64,000 nucleotides of DNA, taken from Diaporthe sp. PMI_573. Taxonomy: Eukaryota; Ascomycota; Sordariomycetes; Diaporthales; Diaporthaceae. The notes beneath the pieces were generated by a model. That model saw nothing but the letters and a program-made list of their open reading frames with translations, was not told where the DNA came from and did not search any database. Position numbers and translations under genes: made by a program. The stretch covers positions 496,001-560,000 of the forward strand of contig JAJTUP010000011.1 of the NCBI GenBank assembly GCA_021399435.1. The letters are read 5' to 3'. This document shows positions 24,607 through 36,119 of this stretch, piece after piece; position 1 is the stretch's first letter, and the number at the start of each line of letters is the position of its first letter.

Positions 24607-26559
24607 TTTCACGGCGTTGACTGCCACGTGCTGTTACTTGGCAAGGCGGAGAATATCACAAAGAGGGAAAGACAAAAACAAGAATGGGATGAATCGACCT
24701 GCCGCAAGTAGTACTGCGTTGACACAGCAGGAGTTATATTAAGTGCATTTAGGCTGACGTGAGATTCGGAAGACTGGCCGTAGTTCTGTATTCGCACGCA
24801 AGTCTGTGGGATGTCACACTGCAGAATGTTAGTATGCTCCCCCTTTATCCTGATACAGCTAAATTCGCCCCTGCAGCAATGGTTTGATCTACTGTTATTT
24901 GTGATAGGTGGGTGTACAAGAGTAGGAATTGGCTCATTATGATATCCGGTTGGTTTGAGGTCAGAGCGTACAAGCGCTTATGCTTCACTCAAATGGACGG
25001 ACTCGCCAAGCGTTACAAGGAGAGGCTCAAGGTTGGATGAGCATGACCTGTCAGTAAGAAAGGGAGTACAAGTTTCCGCTATGCAGTCTTCCCAAACACA
25101 TCCAGTTTTATCGAATCCATCAGAGGAGTTCCACAGCGGATAATACAATAATGGACAGCCCATTCGCTTTCTGGTGCCATTCTCTTGAGTGAGGTATTGC
25201 CCGGACAAATTAGAGGCAGAAGCAGGAGATGAGGGTAACCACAGCGACTGGCATCTTGAAATCAAGTTACATCCGGCGCATGCGAAGGAACAGTCTGACT
25301 GCATACTTAAGTACGGCACAGCACGTTCTACGCCATAGACTTCTCATAAGCAAGTAATTACGCGGTCCCATGAATCTGAGACGCGTACTTCATGTGGTTT
25401 CCCTCACCTTAACTTAGATCGGCTTCTGCATATAGCAACAGTCAGCTGATATGCTTCGCGGCTAAGCACTAGAGCCGCTCTCCTTGATCCCAGTGGCCCG
25501 GCTTTCACTGTTCCGCGACCTAGGCGCACGAAAGACCGGCCACTTGAGACCCATCGACTGTCGTACAACAATGCCTGGCCTGACGGGGACCATCGGGATC
25601 GGCCCGCCCGTGCTCGGGCGACCTGCTGCCCGAGGCTGGCTTTTTTGGTCCTTGCCCTTCCTCGTAACTGATACTCCTAACACTTTCCCTCAGTTCAGGG
25701 CCAGAACCGCACTGCAGACCTCTGGGGGTCTGTTTCTCTTCTGGGTACTACGATTGGATTCGGGCTTGTCAATCTCAGGTGAGTCCTACAGTTTCTTCTC
25801 GTTGCTATCTCCGAGACGAGCTTTCATGCGCCGAATTATGCTGGCAGTTGGTAGTAGACGCTCGATGTTTCGCCTCAGTCCTCTCAGACTCCGAATGCCC
25901 CGTCAATCTTCGGCGCTGGCATGTAGTCTTGCTGTTTCTATGGCCCGATTATGGTTCTGCTGCCCTCGTTTGGTTAAGGCCGTATAAGTACCGAGACATG
26001 TTGGCCAATGCCGAGTCTAAAGTCCAAAGAATTATTTCCATTTAAATGGGGTGAGATCCTGTCTGTGCGGTCTCCAACGTGTTGAATTCGGAAGTTTCCG
26101 TTCGGAACATTCCGTTCGAGGCGATATTGTAAGCATTCTAGTTCTCGTCGCCTTGTTAGAAGCTGACCAGCTCTCTCCGATTTTGTTGTGGACATGGCCA
26201 GCCTTTGAGTGCTGTCGACGCGAGAGAGAGAGCGATGAAAGATTTTTCACTTCCAAGAGGTTTTTATTTCCAGGTGCTTTGCGTCTGCATACATGACTTG
26301 GTGGGCGTGTACCCAGGCTGCGGGTCATTCGAGAGCCGCGCAAGCTCTTTACTGACTCGAGCTTTTGAATAATCGTCATACACAGTGAGTTACTGATGAA
26401 ATAGTTTCAGCAATACTATTTCTCACCTTGAAGTACATTGATATTCAATTCTTTATTCCTCAATGAGGACATTGGGCCTGGGACAGAAGCTAGTCCCCCA
26501 GTTTGAGGAGCCGTCTTCCCGACTTGGCGAGCTGCTCTCCATGCCCATGTCCTGATGTT
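24607..26559. other. intergenic, no supported gene
   Basis: Contains a 103-codon - strand frame with eight cysteines (ATG at 25304, stop at 24978) but no signal peptide. A + strand stretch at 25570-26045 could be read as two exons around a GTGAGT donor (25780) and CAG acceptor (about 25847), but the phases give no convincing protein. Both were left out as genes. Confidence 0.4.
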
Positions 26560-27160
26560 ATAGCGAATTAGGAGGCTACATGATGGAACGTCATCTTATT
26601 AAATGTTTCCCTACAGAAGATCATTCTCCAGAGCATCATCTCGTGAAACATAGTTCTATGGAATGGTATTTCGTAGAAGACTATCTCAGACAAGGGCCAT
26701 TCTTTTCCTTCTGCGGTTGGCCGTCTATTATGTTTTGGAATGTCCCAGAGCATATGCCTTCGGCACCCGTGGGTGATTGAGACGAATCAGTTTATCCCGT
26801 ATGGTTATTTTGTAGTGAAGGGACCGCCTATATACTGCTTAAGAAGCGTACAAATACGGATTCAAAACGAAACCACGTATTACGGAGCCCCTGGGGCTCG
26901 CCCCTCTGGCCCAATCCTCCTGTAGGAGCTAATCCCATAGCAGGGGTTCCTAGAAGAGGCTTTTCCACAGAAGGCTATTACATAGGGAGTCATACTTTAG
27001 GAGAACACTATAGGAGGTTATTCTATAGTAGGTTATTCTGTGCACAGGAGGCCGATCCACCAGGAGGTTGGCATTGGGTGCTGCCCAGGCGTTCCACTAA
27101 CTACATAGATGCTATAGTCGCGGAGCGGACACCCAAGCAAAGCTCATGGTGTGTAAATGT
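26560..27160 (-). repeat. dispersed YATAGGAGG element, copy 3 (reverse, long and composite)
   Basis: Degenerate units run from about 26560 to 27065 (GGAGGTTATTCTATAGTAGG and similar), interrupted at about 26800-26880 by a different repeat. They end in a well-preserved reverse module A: TTGGCATTGGGTGCTGCCCA, then CTACATAGATGCTATAGTCG, then CGGAGCGGACACCCAAGCAA (27070-27150). Confidence 0.7.
26812..26880 (-). repeat. GTGGTTTCGTTTT repeat, copy 1 (reverse)
   Basis: Reads ACTGCTTAAGAAGCGTAC followed by ACGGATTCAAAACGAAACCAC. It is the reverse complement of sequence at 40070-40150 and is partly shared with 53627-53657, so it is a dispersed element, possibly a transposon end. Confidence 0.6.
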
Positions 27161-28087
27161 AGTGGTCAATTTATTCGCTGGATTTCGGCCTCATAGTCGG
27201 ACACCCAGCGAGGCTGTCTCCAGCTTCGTGGAGGTCACACAGATCGTACCGTGAAATATGATTAATAACCACGTGGCTGACTGGCCGTGAAATCGATCAA
27301 GAGATAACGACAGCGGGATCTGGCGGGTCCTCGTGGAGCGATGGAAAGCGAGGCGAGAATCCTACTAATCAAGAGGACGTGAGGATCGGACCAGCAGTAC
27401 AGGTTTTTGACTCGTGCAGGCCGTGCTCTTGATCAAATGGGTGTAGGGGCCAAGTGTTGGGTCATTTATCACCAAACTCAATGTAATCCTCGGCGTCAAA
27501 AGAATAGAGATAACGATAGGGACGGTATGCCTATCTCAGATCTGACAGGATCCTGAGCCCAAAGGGGACATGATTTACGTTGCTTTGACTAACAGTTTGC
27601 TGATTCTCCACCCGTACTATCTGGTTCCCCGCAAGACAAGATACTTTGATATCTGGGGTCGGCTACAAACGGGCCTTGAGCTTGGCGCTCATGTCCTCGA
27701 GTACACAATCTGGACAAACTAGACTCCAGGTACAATGGGACCATCTTCGCTTAAGAATGGGTCGATCTACTTCCTGATGGACAAGACAGGATATGATGAG
27801 CATCAATTCACCTGCAAGGTACACATGTACGTCGTCGCCGAGGCACCCGTCGTCGTCAGTGGTCACACAAGGCTAGCTGACATCCGGCGCCCTTCGAGTC
27901 GACCCTAGCTGGGACTTGGCGCAATTTTCTCCCACGCCAAGCAGCCGAGCAAGCACCGCAGGATAAAAAGCTTGAACGAAGTGCCGGCTGTTTGTTACAG
28001 TTTTTCTTTTTTGACAACACTTGAACTCCACATACGTACATTATCCCGAGGCTCCAGCTAGACGCAGCCGCAGCCGCAGCCGCGATA
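27161..28087. other. intergenic upstream of the permease
   Basis: No gene recognised. The last 200 bp form the permease promoter and leader, ending in a CCGCAG-type repeat just before the ATG. Confidence 0.5.
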
Positions 28088-30079
28088 ATGAAGCGCGACA
28101 GCATGACAGACCTGCCCGAGCAATGGTCAGGCTCCAAGGAGGGCAACGATGAGGAGGCTGGTGAGATCAGAGTCGTGGATGATGGCACCCGCAACTTGGT
28201 TGGTGCTCAGGATCAGCTTGAGCGAGGCCTGAAGAGTCGGCATATCCAGTTCCTGGCCCTTGGCGGAGCGTGAGTATCCTTTCCGCCTCCAACAAACAAT
28301 GAATACGTCACTTACATTTTGTGTAGTATTGGTACTGGTCTGTTTATCGGTTCTGGTGCCATCCTTCAGACGACCGGTCCGCTCTCCTTGTTGCTTGGAT
28401 GTCAGTATAATTCGCACATCCCACTGGCACAAGCCGTCCGTTGGTTGCTAATTGTGATCCCGTGACAGATTTGGCTATGATGGCGTTGGTATGGAACATC
28501 ATGAACAATCTTGGTGAAATTGTCGTCTATCTTCCCCTGAAGGGTGCAACCATTCCTTATTTTGTCGAGCGCTTTGTCGAGCCCAGCCTTGCCTTTGCTG
28601 CTGGGTGGAATTACTGGTATGCTTATGCGATCTTGGTGGCCGGTACGTCAGTTCTTAAACTATCTTCATCTTTCGGAAAGGGCATTTTCCATTTCATCCG
28701 CTGTGTTACAGCTTTTTCTGATGGAGTTTTCGAGTTGTTGGAACCGAACTTTGGATCTGTTCCGTATATATATATGATTTTGTGCTCCTGCGTTTTCCTG
28801 CGCGGGATTCTTCTGTGCTGCTTGATAGCTAACTTGGACTCCTGCAGCCGAGGCCAGTGCAGGCTCCATCATATTGGATTACTGGAACACGCCAGTTCCG
28901 TCAGCAGTATGGATCGCCATCATCCTCGGCGTCAACCTTGGACTCAACATCTTTGCTGTCAAGATTTTTGGGGAGGCAGAGTTCTGGTTCGCGAGCATCA
29001 AGCTCATCACCATCATCGGCCTCATCCTTACCGGCCTCGTGATCATGTGCGGAGGAGCTCCAGACGGGAAGGCAATCGGTTTCTGGTACTGGCAGAAAGA
29101 CGGGCCGATGAAGGAGTATCTTGTTGGAGGGGACACTGGCCGCTTCCTCGCCTTCTGGACGGCGTTCGCCAGGGCAGGATTCGCCTTCATCACCTCTCCC
29201 GAACTCATCGCGCTCGCAGCGGGCGAGACGCAAGCCCCGCGACGGAACATCCCCAAGGCCGCTCGACGGTTCGTCTGGCGGCTCGCCATCTTCTACGGGC
29301 TTGGCGCGTTCATGATCGGGACAATTTGCCCTGCGGATGACCCGCGCCTGCTCAGCGACACGTCCAACGCTACGGCCAGCCCCTGGGTGATCGGCATCAC
29401 CCTCCGAGGCATCCCAGTACTCAACCACATTATTAACGCCGCAGTCCTGACCTCGGCGTGGTCAGCCGGAAACGCGTTCCTGTACTCCGGGTCCAGAATT
29501 CTGTACAGTTTGGCGCTCAATGGACAGGCGCCCAAGATCTTCGCCAGGACGGGCAAACTCAAGACACCCTTCGCGGCCATTCTCGCCACCTGGGCCGTCG
29601 GACTCTTGTCTTTCCTGAGCGTGAGCGCCACCAGCGCCGTGGTCTTCGACTGGTTCGTCAACATCTCCACCATCAGCGGCTTCATCGCCTGGGTCGTCTG
29701 CATCATCACATACCTTCGTTTCAGAAAGGCAATGGACTTCCGCGGCCTGCTGCACACGCTGCCCTATAAGACGCCGCTCCAGCCATACGCGACCTACGTT
29801 GTGCTGTTCGTCCTGGTCGTCTTGACGCTCACCAACGGGTTCTCCGTTTTCTTCCCAAGCCAGTGGGACGTTGCTAGTTTCCTCGCTGCGTATATCACCT
29901 TGCCCATTTTCTTGGCTTTGTACATTGGCCACAAGATTTGGTTCAGGACGCCGTTCGCCAAGAAGACGGAGGATATCGATGTGATCACCGGTGTCCGGGA
30001 GATGGATGCTCTGGAGGCTGAGGATGTCCCACCAGTTCCGAAGAACTGGATTGAAAAGGCCTGGTTCTGGCTGGCGTAA
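28088..30079 (+). CDS. amino-acid permease (APC superfamily, fungal YAT family)
   Basis: Exons 28088-28269, 28327-28400, 28469-28642 and 28848-30079 encode 553 aa; introns are 57, 68, 205 and all GT-AG in frame. After an acidic cytosolic N-terminus, LKSRHIQFLALGGAIGTGLF begins transmembrane segment 1 and carries the GAIGTG signature that binds the substrate amino group. About 12 membrane segments follow. FARAGFAFITSPELIALAAGE and the conserved ETQAPRRNIPKAARR loop match fungal YAT permeases, close to the dicarboxylic-amino-acid (Dip5) type. The C-terminus ends ..PKNWIEKAWFWLA. Known role: proton-coupled amino-acid import at the plasma membrane. Substrate not assignable. The third intron is unusually long for this window. 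Confidence 0.93.
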
Positions 30080-30404
30080 ATAAAGTGGCTGCCTTATCGA
30101 CAGAAAAGCATATTAGATTAAACCGCCTAAGATCCATTACAGACTTATACACTGTTCATAATCATACCCTTCCTTATGCGCCAAACGTCCATGCTTTTGC
30201 TTTTCCCAACCCATTTCCATCAAAGCCGAGATGCATCCGGCAACATGCCAACCTAAGAATCTGGTACACTGCAATGTGAAAGAGTAAGCTGCAGGCCCGA
30301 TAAATGAACCATGCGTGTACAGGACAGGTCTCAATCCCATGGGCGCCCATTGCGCGTGCGCTGCGCGTCCGCTGCGCCTATTTGCTTCCGGGAATCATCT
30401 TGCA
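30080..30404. other. intergenic, convergent 3' ends
   Basis: Lies between the permease (+) and the repeat protein (-). Nothing is recognised. Confidence 0.6.
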
Positions 30405-31193
30405 TCAAGTGTTGGCTATTTTGCTGAAGAATTGGATCCGCTGCTGGATGCTGCTTGGTTTGGCAATCACTGGTCGTCTTGGCACGGGATCTACCGACTT
30501 GGGCAGCTCGCTCTTTAATGTCTCGCTTTGCACATGATCCGGACCGTTTTGCTGAATACTGCTTGCTTTGATGACCACTGGTTCCTTTGGTGCGACATCC
30601 ACCGGCTTGTGCAGCTCGCTCCGTGATCTCTCGCTTTTCACATGATCCACCCCTTTCGGCTGAATACTGACTGCTTGGACGGCCTCTGGTCGTTTTCGTG
30701 CGGGATCCACTGGCTTGAATAACTCTTTCCTTGGTTCCTCGCTCTTTACATCACCTACACCGCTCGGCATCTTCTTCTGCAAGAGTTCAAGCTCGACCTG
30801 AAGGCCCTCGAGCTCCTGTCTGACTTCGGCTGCTGAGCCGTGTATTTGATCAAGCTGGTTCGAGCAGCGGTCGAGTTGCGACGTGGTCCGGTGCAGACTG
30901 TCCTCTAACCAGAAATACTCCTGGAGTTCACCCAGACCCCTTGAAGATTGAGCTGGCAGAGGTGGTTGAGGTGTTTGAGACTGGGTGCTATATTGCAGCG
31001 AGCGTAATGTGCCCAGCAAGGCTCCGCTTGATTTGACGTGGCGGACAGTCTTCTTGGAGAAGTCGGTGCGCTGGAGAGGGGTGCGCATCACTCCCGGATG
31101 TGATGCCCCGGCCTGTCCATTGTCAACAGCAGCCTGAGCCACATTATCTCGGGTGGTTTGGCGGAAGAAGAGAGAGCTGAGTCTTCGGACCAT
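30405..31193 (-). CDS. coiled-coil protein with three 36-residue repeats, function unknown
   Basis: Single exon, 262 aa. The N-terminus (MVRRLSSLFFRQTTRDN) is basic and amphipathic and could be a mitochondrial presequence. Residues 88-141 form a heptad-like coiled coil (LEDSLHRTTSQLDRCSNQLD, then EVRQELEGLQVELELLQKK). From about 147 to 251 a 36-residue unit occurs three times in tandem. Its core is DHVKSE....EL.KPVD..P..P....A.SIQ, starting near 148, 184 and 220, and the copies differ by several substitutions each. No known domain was recognised. The repeats suggest a scaffold or a fast-evolving protein; this is inference. Confidence 0.7.
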   Translation of the reverse strand: MVRRLSSLFFRQTTRDNVAQAAVDNGQAGASHPGVMRTPLQRTDFSKKTVRHVKSSGALLGTLRSLQYSTQSQTPQPPLPAQSSRGLGELQEYFWLEDSLHRTTSQLDRCSNQLDQIHGSAAEVRQELEGLQVELELLQKKMPSGVGDVKSEEPRKELFKPVDPARKRPEAVQAVSIQPKGVDHVKSERSRSELHKPVDVAPKEPVVIKASSIQQNGPDHVQSETLKSELPKSVDPVPRRPVIAKPSSIQQRIQFFSKIANT

Positions 31194-31799
31194 GGTTTTG
31201 TTTGGGGATCAATGATGGAATCAAAACCCAGCAGTGCACATGTGGCCACTGTGTGCTTTAAAAGTTTTGAAGTAGTGCTCCGGTAGCACAGACATGTGTC
31301 TCATGCATATCGGTATGTAGGTGATTAAGGTTTGTCTCTAACGTGGATCAGCCCTTGCCTCACAGATGTATTCGCCGTCACTTGTTTCAAGTGGTCTAGT
31401 CTAAGCACCACACAGATTCACCCACGTATTGTAGTTCATCCAAGCCCTACCCATCATGAATGCTCCCGAGGTCCCAAACATTACCCGTCGATCGCGCCTT
31501 GGACGTCAGACTCATCCCTGGCACATAGCTCCTGTGCGCCTGCTGGGTCTTCCTGGGTAAATAAAAAAGCCTACAGTTGGTTATATGATCTAGTTTGCCC
31601 AGGTGATATCAATGCACATGCAAATCGACTTTTCTAGACCCATTGACAACGCCGTCAAGTGAAAGCATCAATGCCGAGGGGTGCAGATTTCAGCCTCCTT
31701 GCTTCAAAGATTGGAAAAGGCAAAATGAGACGAAGAAAAAGCAAAGTCATCTTAGACCAGTGTCTTTGTGCTCAGCTCTGCCCACTGACCTGATCTTTT
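31194..31799. other. intergenic, nothing recognised
   Basis: Upstream flank of the coiled-coil repeat gene. No further feature is seen. Confidence 0.5.
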
Positions 31800-32035
31800 T
31801 AGGTGTCAAGAGTTTTGCTCTGGTGTCCGATATGTGGCCACAGCATCCACATGGTGCCCAATGCCCAAGCTCTTGACTATAGAATAACTTCCTAAAGAAC
31901 AACCTCCCATAGGATGAGCCCCTATGTAACTGAGGAATAAGATTCTATAGTCTACACCTTCCTGGGACAGTCTCTTGTAGGATGATTGGGCAGATGGTAA
32001 GTAAGCCACATATGTGCTCCGCTATGGCATTGTCT
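31800..32035 (+). repeat. dispersed YATAGGAGG element, copy 4, with both end modules
   Basis: Module A (TTTTGCTCTGGTGTCCGATA, then GTGGCCACAGCATCCACATG) at about 31810-31860. The array of CTATAGAATAACTTCC-type units follows at 31875-31985. Module B (GGCAGATGGTAAGTAAGCCA, then TGTGCTCCGCTATGGCA) is at about 31988-32028. This is one of two copies that show the whole arrangement A-array-B. Confidence 0.7.
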
Positions 32036-33276
32036 ACTCTTTGAAAATGTGGTTGCTCTGTCATTGTGATAAACCCCATAATCATTTCGTGGCCTGCATG
32101 TTCCATCAAGACAGTGATGCCAGTGTTGTTCAGGATTTCAATAATGGCCTGGGAATTCGAGATGAAACAGGTTTCATGCCGCGGACTGGTGTCTTCAAGT
32201 TGAAAGGTTCCCACCTTTCTTGATGCCTCGGCCGTTGCACCGCACGAAGGCAGCGAGAAGATTTCTTGGAGCATATTTTCACGGACCACTTGAACAAGAT
32301 TTTCAGCATCCGGCTGGCTGCAGCGTTGTGGCCATGGCTGTTTCAAAAGGGTGTGGGTACACAAGTGGTTCAGAGCTGCGTCCGCGACCAATCTCCATTA
32401 CGACAACCAAGTGCCACATCGCCCTCGTACAGTCAGCTGATTGATGGAAAAAAGATGAAACAGATCCAAATTTCATGTATAAAGATAGAAGGCTATCCAC
32501 AAAAAGAAATTGATGAAGGAGGGCTGGCAAAGTTGCATGGTGCGTGAGAGACCATGTATGGCTTACGCTAACAAGCAACTGTTTATGAAGTGTGGAATTG
32601 TCTGCCGCAGTAACGTACTTGTAAGTGAATGGTGTCGCCGTGTGAGGGCTGCTAAGTGACCTGACTGAAAGGCTACCTGATCTGCCTGTATGTCTGTCAT
32701 CTGGGAGCAATAGAACCATTTGAAGCATTGTAAAAATATTGGAAGTGAACCTGAAATGCATATATTCCAGCTTTCAAAGCTGGGTCAGCAAAGAGGGTGT
32801 GGGTATACGATGGTGTTGCGAATGTATGGTTGCATGGTCTAAGGCCAAACAAAAGATCTCAACCAGGGAGAGCTTCTGCAATCGTCAGCAGCGTACAGAT
32901 GGCCTGGAGACACCCATGTCTACTTAATTAAGGAGGCATTCATTTGCAGTGGGATTCTGGTGAATTTGTCCTGGTCCTGCACACGGCCCACGTGAAAAGT
33001 GTTGGCCTCATAACAAGTTGGTGAATATAAACTTGTAACCCAGGGAGTCAAAGGATACAAGTCACTTTGGCAGGCCACCTTCAAAAAGGCAGTGCCGCCC
33101 AGCTAGCGCCTTTGTGATCAAGTCCCAAAAACCATGGAACAATCTGAACCTGACCTGACCAGACTGGTACTTGAGACTTGACCACAAATCCATGTGAGAT
33201 TTCATCGTCGCGAAGCCTGCTGTCACAAACATTGAGCACCTTCCAAAAACAAAACAACGTCAAGTCCTAGCTGTGC
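32036..33276. other. intergenic, nothing recognised
   Basis: A 148-codon - strand frame (31945-32391) starts without an ATG and overlaps the repeat; it was not accepted. The rest is the upstream flank of the next gene. Confidence 0.5.
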
Positions 33277-35211
33277 ATGCCTGCCGTGGCCAGTTACCAC
33301 GCCGTCGGCCAAACGGACAAGATGCCCGTCCAGGCTGGTGGAGCGACAAATGCTCCCAATCCTTCCGACCGCGACCTACGCGCCGTTAGAAGAGGCAAGG
33401 GCATACCTGTGTCCACATCACCCCAACGGGACTTCATTACTCAAGTCAGGCATCAGGCCAAGAGGAGGATGGATTCAGACACCGAATTTGACGAGGTCTG
33501 TTTTAATTTGAAATCCTTTCCAAAGTAGGAGTGAACTGACCCAGTGGTTGAACAGGCCTCAAGCAGCGACGGAGACTCGACTTCCGATGACGAGTATTCC
33601 GCATCCAAAAATGCCCCAGTCGCTGGCCAGGGCAAAATGGCTGCCAGAGCCAACCCTGGCCGCCGAAGCAACATGATCTTGCTCCAGGATAGCAAGTTCT
33701 CTGCAGGCCGCACCGATATGCGACTCTGGCACGAACTGAGATATGTCAGGTCTCTGTGGTCGCGAGAAGAGGAAGACCAGCTGCGCAATGACTGTCTCGC
33801 CATCATTGATGGAGTCGAGCTCCAGTCCACCAGTAACTCTATTCTTTGGACCGCATCCTTTGACCGATACGGAGTCCCCCTCAGCGACATCTTTACCTAT
33901 GGTCTACGCCCCCACCCGGGAACTCTGCGACTTTCAAGGAAGAAGCTCCTGAGCCCACACTTCTGCGACCACTTGACCAGCGTGATGGTCCACCCTATCT
34001 TCCAGGGCGATGCTGCACTTCTTCGATATGTCCTCCAGCTAATCGTATGCAAGCGTGTCGGCATGCACGTGCCTCCAATGGGCACCATGCCAGACATGGA
34101 TGACGCAAGCTTGGATAGAGTGAAGTTTTTGGCAGACACGCTTCTGCTCGAAGAGGAGACACCAGAAGCGCGCCTGCTTGTCCACGCGGACGCGTACCTC
34201 TTCATCTCGCAGAAGCATGGAGCCAGATTCCGCCCTGACATCGTTATGCTGGAGGACCTGCTCAATGCCAACTTCTCCAACGAGGGATACGATTCCACTG
34301 CGCCCCGGGACGACGCACCCAACTCACGATCTCTCTTCTACCTGCAGTTATGGGACCTTCAGTTCCTTCTCAACGTCTTGGATGGCCTTTCAGTCGGCTC
34401 TTCCTACCTCACCACGGAGAGGTATAAGACTTGGTGGCTCAAGGATACCTACAGAATCCAAAAGTACATTGCCACCAAGCTGGGCAGCCTAGTCCAGCAG
34501 TGGTTCCTCAGCGACGAGAGGAACTACAGAATTCGACAGAAGTCGAAGCAGCAAGACTCAGACACGCGTCTTTACGACATTCCTGAAGAGGACTTCAATC
34601 CTACCTACACCCACTCCCAGTATGTGACCCACCAGATGCGAGCTGTGCTGGAGGGTGACTACCTCGAGGCTCTCTGCCCACCTGATTCACTCGAGAGGCA
34701 CCTTGCTGGGGATCCCGTTTTCAAGGTTCCCATCGCTGTGGGTTCGGTCTCTGGGGGCTCCAACTTCGAGGATTCCACCGCTGAGAGCTCTGCTATCAGG
34801 GAAGAAGAGCCCGGAAGTGGTTCAGATGCGGCACAGTCACCATTTAACCTGACCCATTCGCCCCAGAACTCTCCCGTGAGAAGAATTGAAGAAGATGACT
34901 CTGGAAATACCATCAAAGTCGATACTCATGATGACCAGCAGGCCTTCTCAGAAGCTCAGATCAAGTTGGAGACTCAGACCGACTTTGACAACAAGATTGA
35001 TCATCAGAACGGCGATTATGGTGGAGCTTTCGATGGGGATGTCGAGGATATTGAAGGCGGCAAAGGCCAGGCACACTCTCGCCGTGAGACCAGTTTTGTC
35101 TCCATTCAGTCCGTTGCAAGCTCCAAAGCTGCAGATGGTCAGCCACACAGCCCTTGCGGCAGTCCTGCGCATCGATACTTCGCCCGTCGCGGCCTGCCTT
35201 CCTCAGATTAG
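33277..35211 (+). CDS. conserved-looking protein of unknown function, 624 aa
   Basis: Exons 33277-33495 and 33556-35211, with a 60-bp phase-0 intron. The N-terminal 110 residues are basic then acidic/serine rich (TEFDEASSSDGDSTSDDEYS) and probably unstructured. A folded core spans about 125-470, beginning MRLWHELRYVRSLWSREEED. It includes a mainly helical segment (DAALLRYVLQLIVCKRVG, then SLFYLQLWDLQFLLNVLDGL and YKTWWLKDTYRIQKYIATKL). The last 150 residues are acidic, Ser/Gln-rich and disordered, ending RYFARRGLPSSD. No domain was recognised, so no function is proposed. The core architecture suggests a regulatory or nuclear protein. Confidence 0.8.
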
Positions 35212-36119
35212 AATTAAAGTCGTCTTGGAATCTTCGAAAAAATCCAAACAGGCCGTGGTTCTGTGGTCCACTTTCAGCACAGCAACACCGTCACAAACAC
35301 AGTACGGACGATGGGCTGTTGACGAGTTTGTGAAAGTTACACGGAGATGGGAAGAAGAAAAGCAAAAGGAAACCCCACCAAAAACGACCACTGGAGAGGG
35401 AGAGCGTCATGAGTTGTGGAGTCAAAGGTCCGGCCTTAGCATAACCAAAAAAGGAAAATGCTTGGGAGGACAGGGTGAGGATTTGCAAACCCTTTCCTAG
35501 AGAAAGGGTCCGTCACAGCAGCATCACCTAGATGGTCAAGGCGGAAGGTAGAGATACAAGCGGCCCGTAGCCATGACTGGAGGGTCGATCCGGCTATGAG
35601 ACTCTACAGCACAGCTTTGTTAGCGTTGATCTTCATCTCGAGTGGTAGCCTCTTCTTGTTTATGCGGCCATTCACCAGGAAGAGGCACCGACTCGAGCAT
35701 TCACATAGAAAATTATTTTCAGTAGACCAAACCCACGCAACCTTGCTGCCACTTGTGACCCCTCCAACTGCCAGTTACCAAGCTAATGCTTCCTACATCA
35801 GCATGCTGTAAACTTGTAGCATGCGTTGACCATGACACCCTTCTCTCCCGGTCAGACCAAGCACCGTCGCGCAATTGCAACACAACCCTTGCCACACTGG
35901 TGTAAGGTGAGAAACGCTCTTCCCCCTAGGGAGCAACTAAGGCGCGTTCGCCAGTCCCTCACGCCTGCTTCTGGCCCCGTTTCTCAGGCAATGGTATTCC
36001 ATGCCACAACCCTCGCTGCCCCGCCATCAACCGACAACCTTTTGAAAATACAGGCGTGAATCCCACTGACAAAACGTTTGACACCAGTGACGAGGCCTGT
36101 TCGACAGCGAGCGAAAATC
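35212..36119. other. intergenic with a small open frame (35596-35811, +)
   Basis: The 71-codon frame starts with ATG and encodes MRLYSTALLALIFISSGSLF.., one hydrophobic helix followed by a very basic patch. It could be a small membrane protein, but there is no supporting signal. The rest is the 3' flank of the previous gene and the 5' leader of the next. Confidence 0.35.

Noticed and set aside
24978..25304. Cysteine-rich 108-aa frame, a possible effector
   Set aside because: No signal peptide, cysteines not in a known pattern, and no promoter or intron evidence; listed only as part of an intergenic entry.
25570..26045. Two-exon gene around a GTGAGT donor
   Set aside because: The donor and acceptor look good, but each of the three phase combinations either gives a stop at once or a protein without sense.
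31945..32391. 148-codon minus-strand frame
   Set aside because: It opens with TTG, overlaps the dispersed repeat at 31800-32035 and has no family resemblance.
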